A stretch of DNA of 64,000 nt from Lantana camara (GCA_037501455.1 CM074862.1:82824001-82888000), one strand, 5' to 3'. Numbered from the stretch's first letter, positions 1 through 11,506 are shown. Program-made: numbers and translations. The notes: generated by a model not told the origin, from the sequence alone.

Positions 1-543
1 GTATTAGTATGCGCTTACACTTTGTGCACCTTTGAACGAAGTGATGTACTTTGCCTGGAGAGGAAAGTTGATGTTTTTCAATTGAGTCTAAAAGTTGATT
101 ATGGTGCATTTTAGTCCTATCGAGGCAAAAATTTTGAGTTGATGATAGGTTAGGGAAGTGAAATAGGCATTCGTTTTCGGAGGATAAGCCTTTCTTTTAG
201 CCTTTATCACTAAATAGCGTTGTCTAATTGACCTCTCTGAGCCTAATTGTTGTCCAAAATTTTTTGTAGCCACATTACAAGCCAAATGCACAACAAAGTA
301 TAACCCACCATTACCATTTTTCATACCAAGGCTTGCTCGTTTGATCATATATTGTGTATCTTTTACCCCCCTTTTGATTATTCTTATGTGAATTGAGAAA
401 ATATGAAAGAATGAGAAAAAGTTGTGGAAAAAAAGGAAAAAAAAGGAAAAACAAAAGAAGAGAAAAAGAGCAAAAGAAAAGAAAAAAAAAATGCAAAGTG
501 TGGATTGAAAGAGTGGTTGTATGAAAATATCTAAGCGTGGTGG
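1..543 (+). mobile_element. Athila-0, 3' internal region, part 1 (fragment)
   Basis: This is non-coding 3' internal sequence of an Athila-type gypsy element whose 5' half lies outside the window. Bases 1-200 align by eye with 33260-33443, the corresponding part of Athila-2 (shared words such as ttttagtcctat and gtaggcattcgtt). Bases 410-490 are a long A/G-rich tract, as also seen at 18690-18800 in Athila-1. The sequence stops at the Tekay insertion and resumes at 22105. The short open frames here show no recognisable domain. Confidence 0.65.
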
Positions 544-1833
544 TGTGACGCTCCGTTCGTTCGTACCACATGTGAGTTTAATTTATGTCATTAGGTGATT
601 TAATTTAAATTAAGTGCTAATTAATTTTTTTAATTGATTTAAATTCCTTCGGATGTTCAAATTATTATAAAATTATATGACTATAATTGTTATGACTTGA
701 ATTTGATGATATGCGAGTTAATTTATGTTTCGGATTTGTTTAAGTGTCGTTGGATGTGATTGTTGTTTATTTGAAAATTTGAGGGCCAAATTGAAAATAG
801 GTCTTGGACCTATTTGGCACATTTCAAAAGTTTAGGGCCTACTTTGAAAAATAAGCCATTTTGGGGTTGTTTTGCATATAACTTGAGCTACGAGATTCAA
901 AATCGAGTTCCGTCTTCGCTATTGGACTCTTTTCGACATCCGGATCCAATGGAACTGACCTCGTGCATTTTCAACATCGTTTGACCCTCCGACGAGTTAA
1001 ATTTCAGTCACTATGCCCAGTTAACCCAATTTGATCCGTTTTGATGGCTTTAACCCGTTTTTCCCAATTGCTTGATCCGTTTCCTTACCGTTTCTTGGCT
1101 GAGATCAATCCATCTCTTTCCCATTTTATTCCTTACATACGCAGCCATCAAGAACAAAAGAGAAAGAAGGGTTCCTTTGACATTTTTGTTGATTTTGAGC
1201 TCAAGATCACTCCGATCCTTATCATATCTTCAAGGTAAGTTAGAATATGAATTCTCCATGTTTAGTTCTTGCTTTACATCCATGAATTTCAGTTCTTGAG
1301 CTAGGTTTTGAGTAAGTGTAGAAGAGATGCTGAATAGTTAGGTTTTATGGCCATTTTTTAATTCTTCGGTTGAACTTTTGTTATATGAACTTTTATGGAT
1401 GAATTCCTATTCTCTTATGCTCTTTTCATGTATTTATGAACTTCTTTTCCTTGGTAGTTGGCTAATATTAAATCCACCATTAATGAGTTTGGTTTGAAGC
1501 TTTAAAAACAATAGATTATGTTGGGAATTCTTGCATTTTGTTGATGATATGTTAGAGGCATGAAAATGCCCCTTTTTGAGCTGCCTTGTGCTTGAAGAAG
1601 ATGAAATTGCTGCCTCCTGTAACTCCTGTTACACATTTTGGCCTGAGGCATGGTAACCTCCGTTACAATGCATTGCAGATTTGAAGGAAAATCTCTTGCA
1701 CTCCTTAACCTCCTTTACCCCATTTGTTCTTGGGGATGGTAACCCCCATTCGATCAAAATTGAAAGAAAGGAATAGTTCTCGGTTGTCTCTTTTTTCCTT
1801 TTTATTTGGTGTGTGATATAAAAATATACTTGA

Positions 1834-1901
<68 letters not shown>

Positions 1902-3355
1902 TTCTTTTGTTTGTTAATTTAATTATTTCGTATTTTTTCGTCCCGTTTATGTTTTCAACGTGTTATTTATTTCATGAAATAATGTGTTATATTGGGTATA
2001 TTGAATCTAATTCATGAAATTCGATACGTAAACCCGATTCATGTCTTGTAATTGTTTGATAATTGTTGATTCATATGAATTAATTATAATTCTTTTTTTC
2101 ATTTACGTGGGATATTAATTGTGCAGATGAACATGTTCACGGCATAATATAACTTCATTTTAGTCTCATATTATCTATTTCATTTGTCGTGCATCGTAAT
2201 TGGTTCAGATCATGAGTCGTGTTTTACACGTGTCTTGTTTCTCTTGTTCAGAGGATCCTGAAGGTGTCGACGTGCCAGCTCAGTAGGGTTCGAGGAGTCC
2301 GGTTGTTCTTTCTTTTTATCTTGTTCCGGTGAGGAGAAGTTAGGGATATAATATACAAACCCTACAACCCTTAAACGTTAAGTTTTGGCCAAAAACTAGT
2401 ATATTTATGTACCTCGTTTTCAAATGATGGTTTTGTTTTATATAGCATTTGTATCTTGAACTTGATTTATTTTGGCGAGACTCTTACACGTCGTGGGCCC
2501 AGGGGCTTGTGTATTGAGAGAACCGGGAAAGTGAGGGCTGATGGCTATCTCTTGCACAAGTCCCACCTTGTTGGACTAACCTGGATTTCCACCAGGAGGT
2601 TTACTGGATTGATTGGACTCCGGTCTTTGGGATTCATGTACCCATTGACCATCGTGACCTGGAGGGCGAGGGCTAGCTACCCTAATCTTGCATGAAAACC
2701 TAATAAGATCTTGTCTTGTACACGAAAGGAGTAAGGTTGTAGACTGCTCACTCGCCAAGCCACTTGTTTCACTTGATTAAAAAGTAACTTGATACTATAA
2801 TTGCATGTAATGATTCTTGAACTTATTTTCCTATTTCTCCCAAAACTTTATATGGAATTATGGTTGCATGACTTTACCGCTTTATATATATATTATCTAT
2901 GCTATTCACTCAGTCTTGTAGAGACTGATCCCTCTCTCTTTTGTCCCTCAGGTACTTTTGCTGGCCTAGCTAGGCGGGAAATTGCATTTAGTCAAGTGTA
3001 TTTTTGTGTCTAGCTAGGTGTACACTTCATAGTCTGTATCATACACTTATATTCTATTTTGTTATATTTGTTGAGACTGTGTAGGCCCTTACTCTTGTCA
3101 TATGGATTGTATTTGGTACTTGGGAGAATATTTTGCTTGAGTTATATTTTCTTTTGATGTTAGCTTCCGCTACTCTTGTTATTATTATTATTACTGTTCG
3201 TTGGTTGCTTGAATTGTTGGTACAGGGTTAGTCCCGTCTAGCCAGGGTCCGTGTCTTGTCTCTGTTCTCTATAATTGAACTTGTTTGCGGACTATATTCG
3301 TATATGAGATTGGTCCTAGTGCGGGGGATGTGGTGACCCACGCTCGGGAGTCACA
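544..3355 (+). repeat. Tekay 5' LTR (2812 bp)
   Basis: It begins TGTGACGCTCC and ends CGGGAGTCACA, immediately upstream of the primer site. It holds a long (TA)n run at about 1838-1895, where the 3' LTR has only about a dozen repeats. It also holds GTAAC/GTTAC dyads at 1619-1632 and 1653-1666 with two decayed ones to 1750. A textbook splice donor, CAAG|GTAAGT, lies at 1231-1240. Compared with the 3' LTR it keeps about 400 bp (about 600-1003) that the 3' copy lost, and lacks about 100 bp present at 9451-9553. The ORFs at 1041-1299 and 2456-2695 recur in the 3' LTR and show no domain. Confidence 0.9.
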
Positions 3356-3363
3356 TCCTAAAG

Positions 3364-3376
3364 TGGTATCAGAGCT
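3364..3376 (+). other. Tekay primer-binding site (initiator-Met tRNA)
   Basis: The sequence tggtatcagagct lies eight bases after the LTR end. It is complementary to the 3' end of plant initiator methionine tRNA (…GCTCTGATACCA), the usual primer of Tekay elements. Confidence 0.85.
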
Positions 3377-3554
3377 CTAGGTTGCAAAACTGGAGTTCTA
3401 GTATCGTGTTTGTGGAGGTTGTACAGCTTAGGGATAACTTGTCAATGTGCTCTAGCATTTACTTGCTAATTTCTTGATTATCTGAATTATTTAAATGTTG
3501 TATTCATGAGCATAAATTAGTCAAACATGCATTTTCAGTGTTTGATTTTATAGG

Positions 3555-4484
3555 ATGCCTCCCCGAAGAGATCGTGACCATTCACCTAGTCGTCGTCGTG
3601 GTGACCGCTCTCTTTCTCCCCAAGGGAGAAATCCACAAGCAACCCCCGAAAATTTTATGGAAGCGGTTATGAACTATGTTGAGAGAAGACTTCAAGAGAA
3701 ACCCCCGCCACCACCACCTCTGGCTCCTACCCTGGTTCAAGAAGGAGGATTTTCCAAAGCACAAAGGGATTTTCGTTCATATCATCCACCAAAGTTTCAT
3801 GGAGGTAATGATGTACAAGCCGAGGATTGGCTTGCAGAAATACAAGATATCTTTCGGGTGTGCCGTTGTAGCCCGTAAGAAATGGTTGATCTCTTTAGAT
3901 TCCAACACCAAGGAGAGGCTCAGAATTGGTGAAACACGGAAAAAGTTGACCAAGGAGACTTCTGTATGGGAATTCAAGAACAACTATATTCCACCATCGG
4001 CGAGGGCTCGAAGACTTAGGGAATTTCTCGATTTGAAGCAAGCGGGAAGGACGGTGACTGAGTATATTTTGGAATTTAACCGGTTAGCTTCTTATGCTCC
4101 ACATATTGTCAGGGATGATGAACTAAAGGCTCTGCAATTTGTTGAGGGTCTCCGGTATGAGGTTAAGGATGTAATTGGGGTTTCTAACGTGAGCACATAG
4201 GCGAAGGTTACGGATAAGGATTTGAAGGCCAAGGCTAAGATCTATGCCGGTTCAGGTTCGGGATCAGGAAAAATGCTGCATTTCAACAAATTTAAGCTCC
4301 CAAGAGCCATGACAAGAAGCAAAAATCCACGAAATTTTTTTTGGCTCTACCGACTCCACCTACACCACAAGAGAAACCTGGATGTTCGCATTATGGACAC
4401 CCTTCCCACACCTATAATACTTGTAGGCGCGGTTTAGGATTATGTTTGAAGTGTGGAGAGGCATATCATAAGATTGACACATGT
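3555..4484 (+). pseudogene. gag: Tekay gag (broken)
   Basis: Gag is the nucleocapsid precursor. The start chosen is the ATG at 3555, which opens with an Arg/Ser/Pro-rich stretch (MPPRRDRDHSPSRRRGDRS). The gag core follows (FHGGNDVQAEDWLAEIQDIF), then stops at the codon after CRCSP near 3877 and at a Trp codon turned to TGA soon after. A frameshift lies near 3945. The core resumes with YIPPSARARRLREFLDLK and LASYAPHIVRDDELKALQFVEGL, and a further stop sits at 4198. Two zinc knuckles close it: a decayed one at about 4383 with one Cys replaced by Tyr, and an intact C-X2-C-X4-H-X4-C at 4443-4484. The order and wording are those of chromoviral gag. Several frames are involved, so no intact product is possible. 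Confidence 0.8.
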
Positions 4485-4593
4485 CCGAAAATAAAACCGG
4501 AAGCACAACAAGGGGAGCCAAAGGCCACTCATTCGAGCCCATGCCTGTACTATTGGAGGAGAAGAACAAGATGTCGATGTTGATCCTAATACC

Positions 4594-5066
4594 GTGGTGG
4601 AAGGTACTACATACATACATGGCATGCGCATTCATACATTATTTGATCCGGGTGCCACACACTCATTCCTTTCACGTGGTTTGGTTCCTTCTTTGCCTAT
4701 GCTTGTTGCTTGTACTTCTTCTTGCTATGTGATTAGTTCTCCTCTCGGGGGGAGTTTAGAAACGAACCGTGTGTTTAAGGAGGTTCCGGTGAGTATTGAG
4801 GGTCGTGATTTCTCAGGGACATGATTGAGATGCCCATGGAGAGATACGGTGCTATCTTGGGCATGGATTGGCCTTTCCAACACTGGGCCGTGGTTGATTT
4901 TTTCGAGAAGAAGATTCATTTGGGTTCAGAAGTGTTTGTGGGTGAGGGTTTGAAGGTTCCCCCATATCTATTTTTTACCGAAGCTCACAAGTTAGTCCGT
5001 GAAGGGGCTACAGGTTTTGTAGCTTATCTTCTCAATAAGCCGAAGGATCAAGCTAAGATTGATTGA
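4594..5066 (+). pseudogene. Tekay aspartic protease (broken)
   Basis: This is the retroviral-type aspartic protease that cleaves the polyprotein. The active-site region reads LFDPGATHSFLS with the catalytic Asp codon at 4645-4647; the family normally has D-S-G-A, so Ser to Pro is a likely damaging change. A frame break near 4820 separates it from ERYGAILGMDWPFQHWAVVDF, which matches the conserved ILGMDWL segment at the C-terminal end of these proteases. The frame ends at 5064-5066, just inside the start of the segment duplicated at 6791. Confidence 0.75.
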
Positions 5067-6511
5067 TAAGAATTTTCTCAATGTATTTCCCTAGACTTTG
5101 GTTTCTTTACCATCTGAGCGGGAAACTAAGTTCGTGATTGATTTGTTCCCGGGAGCTGAGCCTTATTCAAAGTCTCCTTACAGAATGGCTCCGATCGAGT
5201 TGAAAGAGTTGAAAACTCAACTCGATGAGCTTCTTACTAGTGGTTACATCCGACCGAGTTGTTCCCCGTGGGGTGTATCGGTTCTATTTGTAAAGAAGAA
5301 AGATGGAACTTTGAGAATGTGCATCGATTACCGTGAGTTAAATAGGATGACACTCAAGAACAAGTATCATCTTTCTCACATTGAAGAGCTCTTTGATTTG
5401 CTACAAGGATCTAAGGTTTACTCAAAGATCGATTTAAGACAAGGGTACTACCAGCTGCGAATCCGAGAAGGAGATAGCCCGAAGACAGGGTTTAACACTC
5501 GGTATGGGTATTTTGAGTTTGTGGTGATGCCGTTTGGTTTAACAAATGCCCCTGCAGCTTTTATGGATATGATGCACAGGATTTTTCGCCCGTATATTGA
5601 CAAGTTCGTGGTGATCTTCATTGACAATATCCTCGTGTACTCCAAGTCTCCCGAAGAGCATGCACAACATCTCAAAATTGTGCTAGAGACTCTTAGAGAA
5701 CACCAATTGTTTGCCAAATTCAGCAAGTACGAATTTTGGATTGATCGAGTGTCTTTCTTGGGCCACATAATATCCGAAAATGGAGTAGAAGTGGATCCTT
5801 CTAAAATTGAGATAGTGGTGCAATGGGAGAAACCGAAGAATGTCTTAGAGATAAGAAGTTTCTTAGGTTTAGCGGGATATTATCGGAGATTTGTGAAGGA
5901 CTTCTCCAAGATCGCCGCTCTTTTGACCCGACTAACAAAGAAAGAGGTAAAGTTTGAGTGGGATGAGACCTGCGAGGCGAGTTTTGCAAATCTTGAAGGA
6001 AAGGTTAACTTCAACTCCAGTGTTAGCCTTACCCGAGGGTTCTGAAGGGTATGTCGTGTACGTAGATGCTTCGAAGGAAGGCCTGGGTTGTGTTCTTATG
6101 TAGAATGGTAGAGTTATAGCTTATGCTTCAAGAAAGCTAAAAGACCAAGAGAAGAATTATCCCACTCATGATCTTGTGTTAGCCGCTGTGGTTTTTGCTT
6201 TGGCCAAGTGGCACCATTATCACTACGGGATTTCTTTTGAGATCTTTTCTGACCACAAAAGCCTCAAGTACTTATTCACTCAGAATGAATTGAATATGAG
6301 GCAAAGGCTTTGGATGGAATTTCTTAAAGATTATGATTGTACCATCCATTACCATCCGGGTAAAGCTAATGTAGTCGCGGATGCGCTTAATATGGAGGCT
6401 AGCGTATCTTCTTTGGAAGTTGATTCGGGAGAAAGTGTCGAGCCCATTGTGTTGAAGGCTCGTGTGGCTAATATTACGATACAACCCGATTTGAAAATAG
6501 AGAATGTTTGA
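5067..6511 (+). pseudogene. Tekay reverse transcriptase and RNase H (copy A, broken)
   Basis: The RT copies element RNA to cDNA and RNase H removes the RNA. Recognised parts are the RT entry ([21 protein letters not shown]), the fingers ([24 protein letters not shown]), [31 protein letters not shown], and the catalytic loop FIDNILVYS at about 5617-5643. That loop normally reads F-I-D-D; here the second Asp (5626-5628) is Asn, which should abolish activity. A stop lies at 5092-5094 and an 11-nt deletion near 5066. RNase H follows a frameshift near 6015 (VVYVDASKEGLGCVL, a Gln to stop near 6100, then [26 protein letters not shown] and [14 protein letters not shown]). Bases 5045-5828 are duplicated at 6791-7585. 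Confidence 0.85.
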
Positions 6512-6790
6512 AGCTCAAGCTACCGATCCCAAGATTCAGAAGTTGGTGTTGAAAGCTCGAGATGATCCAGAGTGTCCGTTGGATTTTGATGATATGGGCT
6601 TGTTGAAATTCAAGACTAGAGCTTGTGTACCCGAGGGGTTGAAACGAGTTATTCTTGAAGAAGCTCACAAGTCGGCTTACTCTATCCATCTGGGAGGTAC
6701 AAAGATGTGCCGGGACTTGAAGACGTTCTATTGTTTGAGAGGTTTGAAGAAGGATGTGGCCGAGTTCTACTCCATTTTCGGATATTATGT
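6504..6790 (+). pseudogene. Tekay integrase, N-terminal (His half of the zinc finger)
   Basis: This is the start of the integrase N-terminal domain (CPLDFDDMGLLKFKTRACVPEGLKRVILEEAHKSAYSIHLG), which carries the two His of the H-H-C-C zinc finger, followed by MCRDLKTFYCLRGLKKDVAEF. The domain is cut there by a second copy of the RT segment. The second Cys of the finger and the catalytic core resume at 7586. In an intact element these halves are contiguous. Confidence 0.8.
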
Positions 6791-7585
6791 GGATCAAGCT
6801 AAGATTGAGGAAACCGAGGTTGATAAGAATTTTCTCAATGTATTTCCCGAGACTTTGGTTTCTTTACCATCTGAGCGGGAAACTAAGTTCGTGATTGATT
6901 TGTTCCCGGGAGCTGAGCCTTATTCAAAGTCTCCTTAGAGAATGGCTCCGATCGAGTTGAAGGAGTTGAAAACTCAACTCGATGAGCTTCTTACCAGTGG
7001 TTACATCCGACCGAGTTGTTCCCCGTGGGGTGTATCGGTTCTATTTGTAAAGAAGAAAGATGGAACTTTGAGAATGTGCATCGATTACCGTGAGTTAAAT
7101 AGGATGACAATCAAGAACAAGTATCATCTTTCTCACATTGAAGAGCTCTTTGATTTGCTACAAGGATCTAAGGTTTACTCAAAGATCGATTTAAGACAAG
7201 GGTACTACCAGCTGCGAATCCGAGAAGGAGATATCCCGAAGACAGGGTTTAACACTCGGTATGGGCATTTTGAGTTTGTGGTGATGCCGTTTGGTTTAAC
7301 AAATGCCCCTGCAGCTTTTATGGATATGACACACAGGATTTTTCGCCCGTATATTGACAAGTTTGTGGTGATCTTCATTGATGATATCCTCGTGTACTCC
7401 AAGTCTCCCGAAGAGCATGCACAACATCTCAAAATTGTGCTAGAGACTCTTAGAGAGCACCAACTGTTTGCCAAATTCAGCAAGTGCGAATTTTAGATTG
7501 ATCGAGTGTCTTTCTTGGGCCACATAATATCCGAAAATGGAGTAGAAGTGGATCCCTCTAAAATTGAGATAGTGGTGCAATGGGA
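6791..7585 (+). pseudogene. Second copy of the Tekay RT segment inserted in the integrase
   Basis: This 795-bp block is a near-identical direct copy of 5045-5828. Copy B keeps 11 nt missing from copy A near 5066 and keeps a Glu codon where A has a stop (5092-5094). It also retains the catalytic pair FIDDILVYS (Asp codons 7380-7382 and 7383-7385) where A has FIDN. B has its own stops at 6936-6938 and 7494-7496. The block is a partial RT (fingers and palm) without RNase H. It breaks the integrase zinc finger and is not a separate gene. It could come from strand switching during reverse transcription or from a later duplication. Confidence 0.85.
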
Positions 7586-8792
7586 TCCCTCAAGACGTGC
7601 CAAATGATAAAGACGGAACATCAAAAGGCCGGAGGCTTATTACAACCTTTACCTTTTATTCCGGAATGGAAGTGGGAGCAAGTCACCATGGATTTCGTGT
7701 CCGGATTACCCAAAACAAAGGGTGGACTTGATGGAATTTAGGTGATAATTGATAGGCTAACCAAATCAGTACACTTCCTTACAGTTCGAATGTCTGACAA
7801 AGTGAGCAAGCTTGCAGATAAGCATTGCAGAGAGATAGCCAGCCTTCATGGTACTTCTCTCAGTATCGTTTCCGATAGGGCTCCGAGGTTTACTTCCAAG
7901 TTGTGGCAAGAGATTCAGAACAGGTTGGGTACTAAGCTCAAATTCAGTAGAGCTTCGCATCCTCAGACAGACGGGCAGTCAGAGAGGTTGATTCAGTATT
8001 TGGAGGATATGCTTCGAGCTTGTGCATTGGATTTCAAAACGAAGTGGGATTAACACTTGCACTTGATCGAGTTTGTTATAATAATAGCTATCAAGCTTCG
8101 ATCGGGGCAACCCTTATGAGATCGTGTATGGTCGGAAGTGTCGATCACCGTTGTTCTTCGATCTAGAAGAGTAGAAATAGTCTAAGTAAGAGGGTGTTCA
8201 AAGAGATGTTAAGAAAACCAAACCCTCAGAAGCCACTCAAGATGCGGTTGAGAAAGTTCAAATTATACGGCAACGTATGAAAGCCGCCCAAGATCGGCAG
8301 AAGAGTTACGCCGATCACCGGAGAAGAAATCTCGAGTTTGAGGTTAGCGATCGTGTGTTCTTTAAAGCATCTCCTCGTAAGGGTTCTGCAAGAATTGGCT
8401 AAGGAGGGAAGTTAAACCCTCGATATTTAGGTTCATTTGAGATTCTTGAAAGAGTCGGAGAACTTGCTTACCGATTGGATCTACTACCAAATTTAACCAG
8501 GATTCACAATGTCTTCCACGTGTCTCAGTTGAGGAAGTACTATCCCGATGATTCATACATCCTTCCCCTAGAAAAAGTAGAAGTTGAACCGGATTTAACT
8601 TTTATCTAAAAGCCGGCTAAGATTTTGGATCGGAAATTTCAAGAATTAAGAAATCGGCGAATTCCCTTGGTTAAGGTTTTGTGGAGAAGCGACAAGACAA
8701 AAGAGGCTACTTGGGAAACGAAGGACAAGATGAAGAGGTTTCATCCGGAGTTGCCCAGACGAGCACTGAATCTGGGAACCAGATTCTCTTAA
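7586..8792 (+). pseudogene. Tekay integrase core and chromodomain-like tail (broken)
   Basis: Integrase joins the cDNA ends to host DNA. After TCQMIKTEHQKAGGLL the core shows the catalytic triad in one frame: Asp 7691-7693 (VTMDFVSGL), Asp 7874-7876 (SDRAPRFTSKLW) and Glu 7982-7984 (DGQSERLIQYLEDML), with exactly 35 residues between the last two. A stop at 7739-7741 and a frame end at 8051-8053 interrupt it. The C-terminal part is scattered over frames (about 8060-8600). A chromodomain-like module is readable at about 8619-8760 (KILDRKFQELRNRRIPLVKV, then WRSDKTKEATWETKDKM), the part that in chromoviruses directs integration to particular chromatin. It ends at a TAA just before the polypurine tract. 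Confidence 0.8.
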
Positions 8793-8803
8793 GGGGGGGA
8801 GGT
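8768..8803 (+). other. Tekay pre-PPT hairpin and polypurine tract
   Basis: Arms 8768-8775 (gaatctgg) and 8779-8786 (ccagattc) form a perfect 8-bp stem with a 3-nt loop. The purine tract aaggggggagg-like (8791-8802) follows and borders the 3' LTR at 8804. The tract primes plus-strand synthesis. The same hairpin with a compensated base pair is found in the LARD at 46543-46561. Confidence 0.75.
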
Positions 8804-9998
8804 TGTGACGCCCCTTTTGTTCGTATGTACATGTTCGTACCACGTATGAGTTTAATTTATGTCATTACGTGATTCTTAAATTAGCTAAATTTAAGTCACT
8901 ATGCCCAGTTAACCCAATTTTACCTGTTTTGACGGCTTTAACCCATTTTTCCCACTTGCTTGACCCGTTTTCTTACCTTTTCTTGGTTGAGATCAATCCA
9001 TCTCTTTCCCATTTTATTCTTTACGCACGCAGCCCTCAAGAACAAAAGAGAAAGAAGGGTTCCTTTGCCATTTTTATTGATTTTGAGCTCAAGATCACTC
9101 CAATCTTTATCATATCTTCAAGGTAAGTTAGGATATGAATTCTCCATGTTTATTTCTTGCTTTTCATCCATGAATTTCAGTTCTTGAGCTAGGTTTTGAG
9201 TAAGTATGGAAGAGATGCTGAATAGTTAGGTTTTATGGCCATTTTTTAATTCTTTGGTTGAACTTTTGTTATATGAACTTTTATGGATGAATTCCTATTC
9301 TCTTATGCTCTTTTCATGCATTTATGAACTTCTTTTCCTTGGTAGTTTGCTAATATTAAATCCACCATTAATGAGTTTGGTTTGAAGCTTTAAAAACAAT
9401 AGATTATGTTGGGAATTTTTGCATTTTTTTGATGATATGTTAGAGGCATGAACTTGAGACGATTTTTCATGAGTTCTTTGATGTTTTTGGCTTGAGTTGT
9501 TGCTGTTTTGGTTGTTCTTTTCCTTCCCCTGCTACCTGCATATTTGTTGCCATGGAAATGCCCCTTTTTGAGCTGCCTTGTGCTTAAAGAAGATGAAACC
9601 GCTGCCTCCTGTAACTCCCGTTACACATTTTGGCTTGAGGCATGGTAACCTCCGTTACAATGCATTGCAGATTTGAAGGAAAATCTCTTGCACTCCTTAA
9701 CCTCCATTACCCCATTTGTTCTTGGGGATGGTAACCCCCATTACTATCAAAATTGAAAGAAAGGAATAGTTCTCGATTGTCTCTTTTTTCCTTTTTATTT
9801 GGTGTGTGATATAAAAATATATTTGGTGATATATATATATATATATATATTTCTTTTGTTTGTTAATTTAATTATTTCGTATTTTTTCATCCCGTTTATG
9901 TTTTCAACATGTTATTTATTTCATGAAATAATGTGTTATATTGCGTGTATGGAATCTAATTCATGAAATTCGATAATTAAACCCGATTCATGTCTTGT
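8804..9998 (+). repeat. Tekay 3' LTR, left part
   Basis: It starts TGTGACGCCCC right after the polypurine tract and aligns with the 5' LTR from 544 on, with about 400 bp deleted near 8880 relative to it. It contains the splice-donor-like CAAG|GTAAGT (GT at 9123) and GTAACTCCCGTTAC at 9611-9624. It is interrupted after CTTGT (9994-9998) by Athila-1 and resumes at 20732. Confidence 0.9.
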
Positions 9999-11506
9999 TG
10001 ATACGTTGCATATTCGCTTAACTTTGGGACTTAGAATTCCTATGTTTTGCCCCACTATTTGATTTAATTTTGGATAATTGCTTAATATTCTATATTTTCT
10101 GTAGGATATGTAATTGGGAGAATTTGAAGGAAATATGTAACAAACAAGGAGCAACAACACGAGCCCACAAAGTGATTTTTAGGCCTCATGGATTAATTGA
10201 AGACAAGGTGTGCGGCCCATGCAATATTGTGAAGGAAGCCCAAAGTTTAATTGAAGGCCATGATGGGAAGAATTCCACAAGCCCAAGATTACTTTGGGAA
10301 CCCACAAGATCAGCCTTATGTTTATGAGCATTATAAGCGTTTCTGCAGCATGATGTTGGGGAGTTAATGGCGCAATTATTGAGATGATTAGTGGCCTTAG
10401 TGGACATAATGATTTTTGGCACGTTAGAAGCACTTGAATGGAATTGTGGCAGCCATTTTCTCATAGAGAACGTGCGGAATATGGAGCAAAGGATTGATGT
10501 TCCTTGGCATTATAAAAGCACGCAACAACTAGACATTCGGGATGACACTACACACATTCTCATGCTCATACACAACGACGCAGCTTCGGTTCTAGGGGGG
10601 GAAGAATTCAAGCTTCAAAACTAGTTTATTTCCTCATTTCTTTGTTTCGTTGAATACTATGTTTTCCTATTCATATTTGTTTAGTTTCGTTATGAGTAGC
10701 TAATTTACTTTTAGTTGGGATTTTCCAAGCATGCTTTAGGATTTTGTGAGATAATTTATTTTGGGTTGATTAATCAAAGTTATTCGTTTTATTTCCGATT
10801 TTCATGACATTGAGTGTTGGTTTATTCTTTGATTTAGTGCACGAATCCTAGAATTGTCAACACACATATAGCTAGTTAATTTATTTGGTGGTGATAACCG
10901 GATAGGTAACGAAGTAGCAATCAACGCTAGGGCATAAGGCTTGTCTGAATTCGTGTTGAGAAATAATTCGATCTAATTAGGCGAAGTAGGAGTTTCTACT
11001 AAGTCGGTTACGGTTAGTGTTTCTTTAGCTCGTAAAGCAATTAGTTAATTGAATCTTTGAAGGAGTTTCTGAAAAGGTTATTAGCTAGTTAGGGAATAGT
11101 CTTTAGGAGTTTCTTCAGATTATTCTAAAAATACGAAGAAACGAGGGAGCCTAAGGTAATTGGTAACTATAGCTAGCCTAACGAGGAATTAATCACCCTG
11201 TCCGTGATCATAGTCTGATGCATGCATAGGAAAATCCCGGCTATTTGTCATCCATTGAATTTACCCAGTTTTAATCCGAGTTTCAATTTAATTCAGTTAA
11301 TTAATCGTTTGCTTAAATAGTTTAATTTTAGTTAAATCAAAATCTCAACCCCCCCCTCCAATTTTACTTGTTTATAGCATTTTCTTAGCATATTAAAGGA
11401 TACAAGATTCATCCAATTCTCACGGATCGACACCCGTTGCCACTATTTTACAATTTAATTGTGTGCAATACTTGGGGTTTATTTTTTGTGGTCTCGACAC
11501 CCATCA
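9999..11506 (+). repeat. Athila-1 5' LTR (1508 bp)
   Basis: It begins TGATACGTTGCATATTCGC and ends CTCGACACCCATCA. Unusually it is followed not by the primer site but by 87 bp of target-site sequence (11507-11593). Short ORFs at 10070-10624 recur in the 3' LTR and have no domain. Confidence 0.9.

Noticed and set aside
311..571. 86-codon minus-strand ORF rich in Phe and Leu
   Set aside because: It is the reverse of an A/G-rich tract in Athila-0 and crosses the Tekay insertion boundary at 544.
1838..1895. Long TA repeats here and at 35930-35987
   Set aside because: Ordinary microsatellite growth; lengths differ between paired LTRs and sister copies.
10179..10624. ORFs of 77-92 codons on both strands of the Athila-1 LTRs
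   Set aside because: They occur in both LTRs, overlap on opposite strands, and show no domain or start context.
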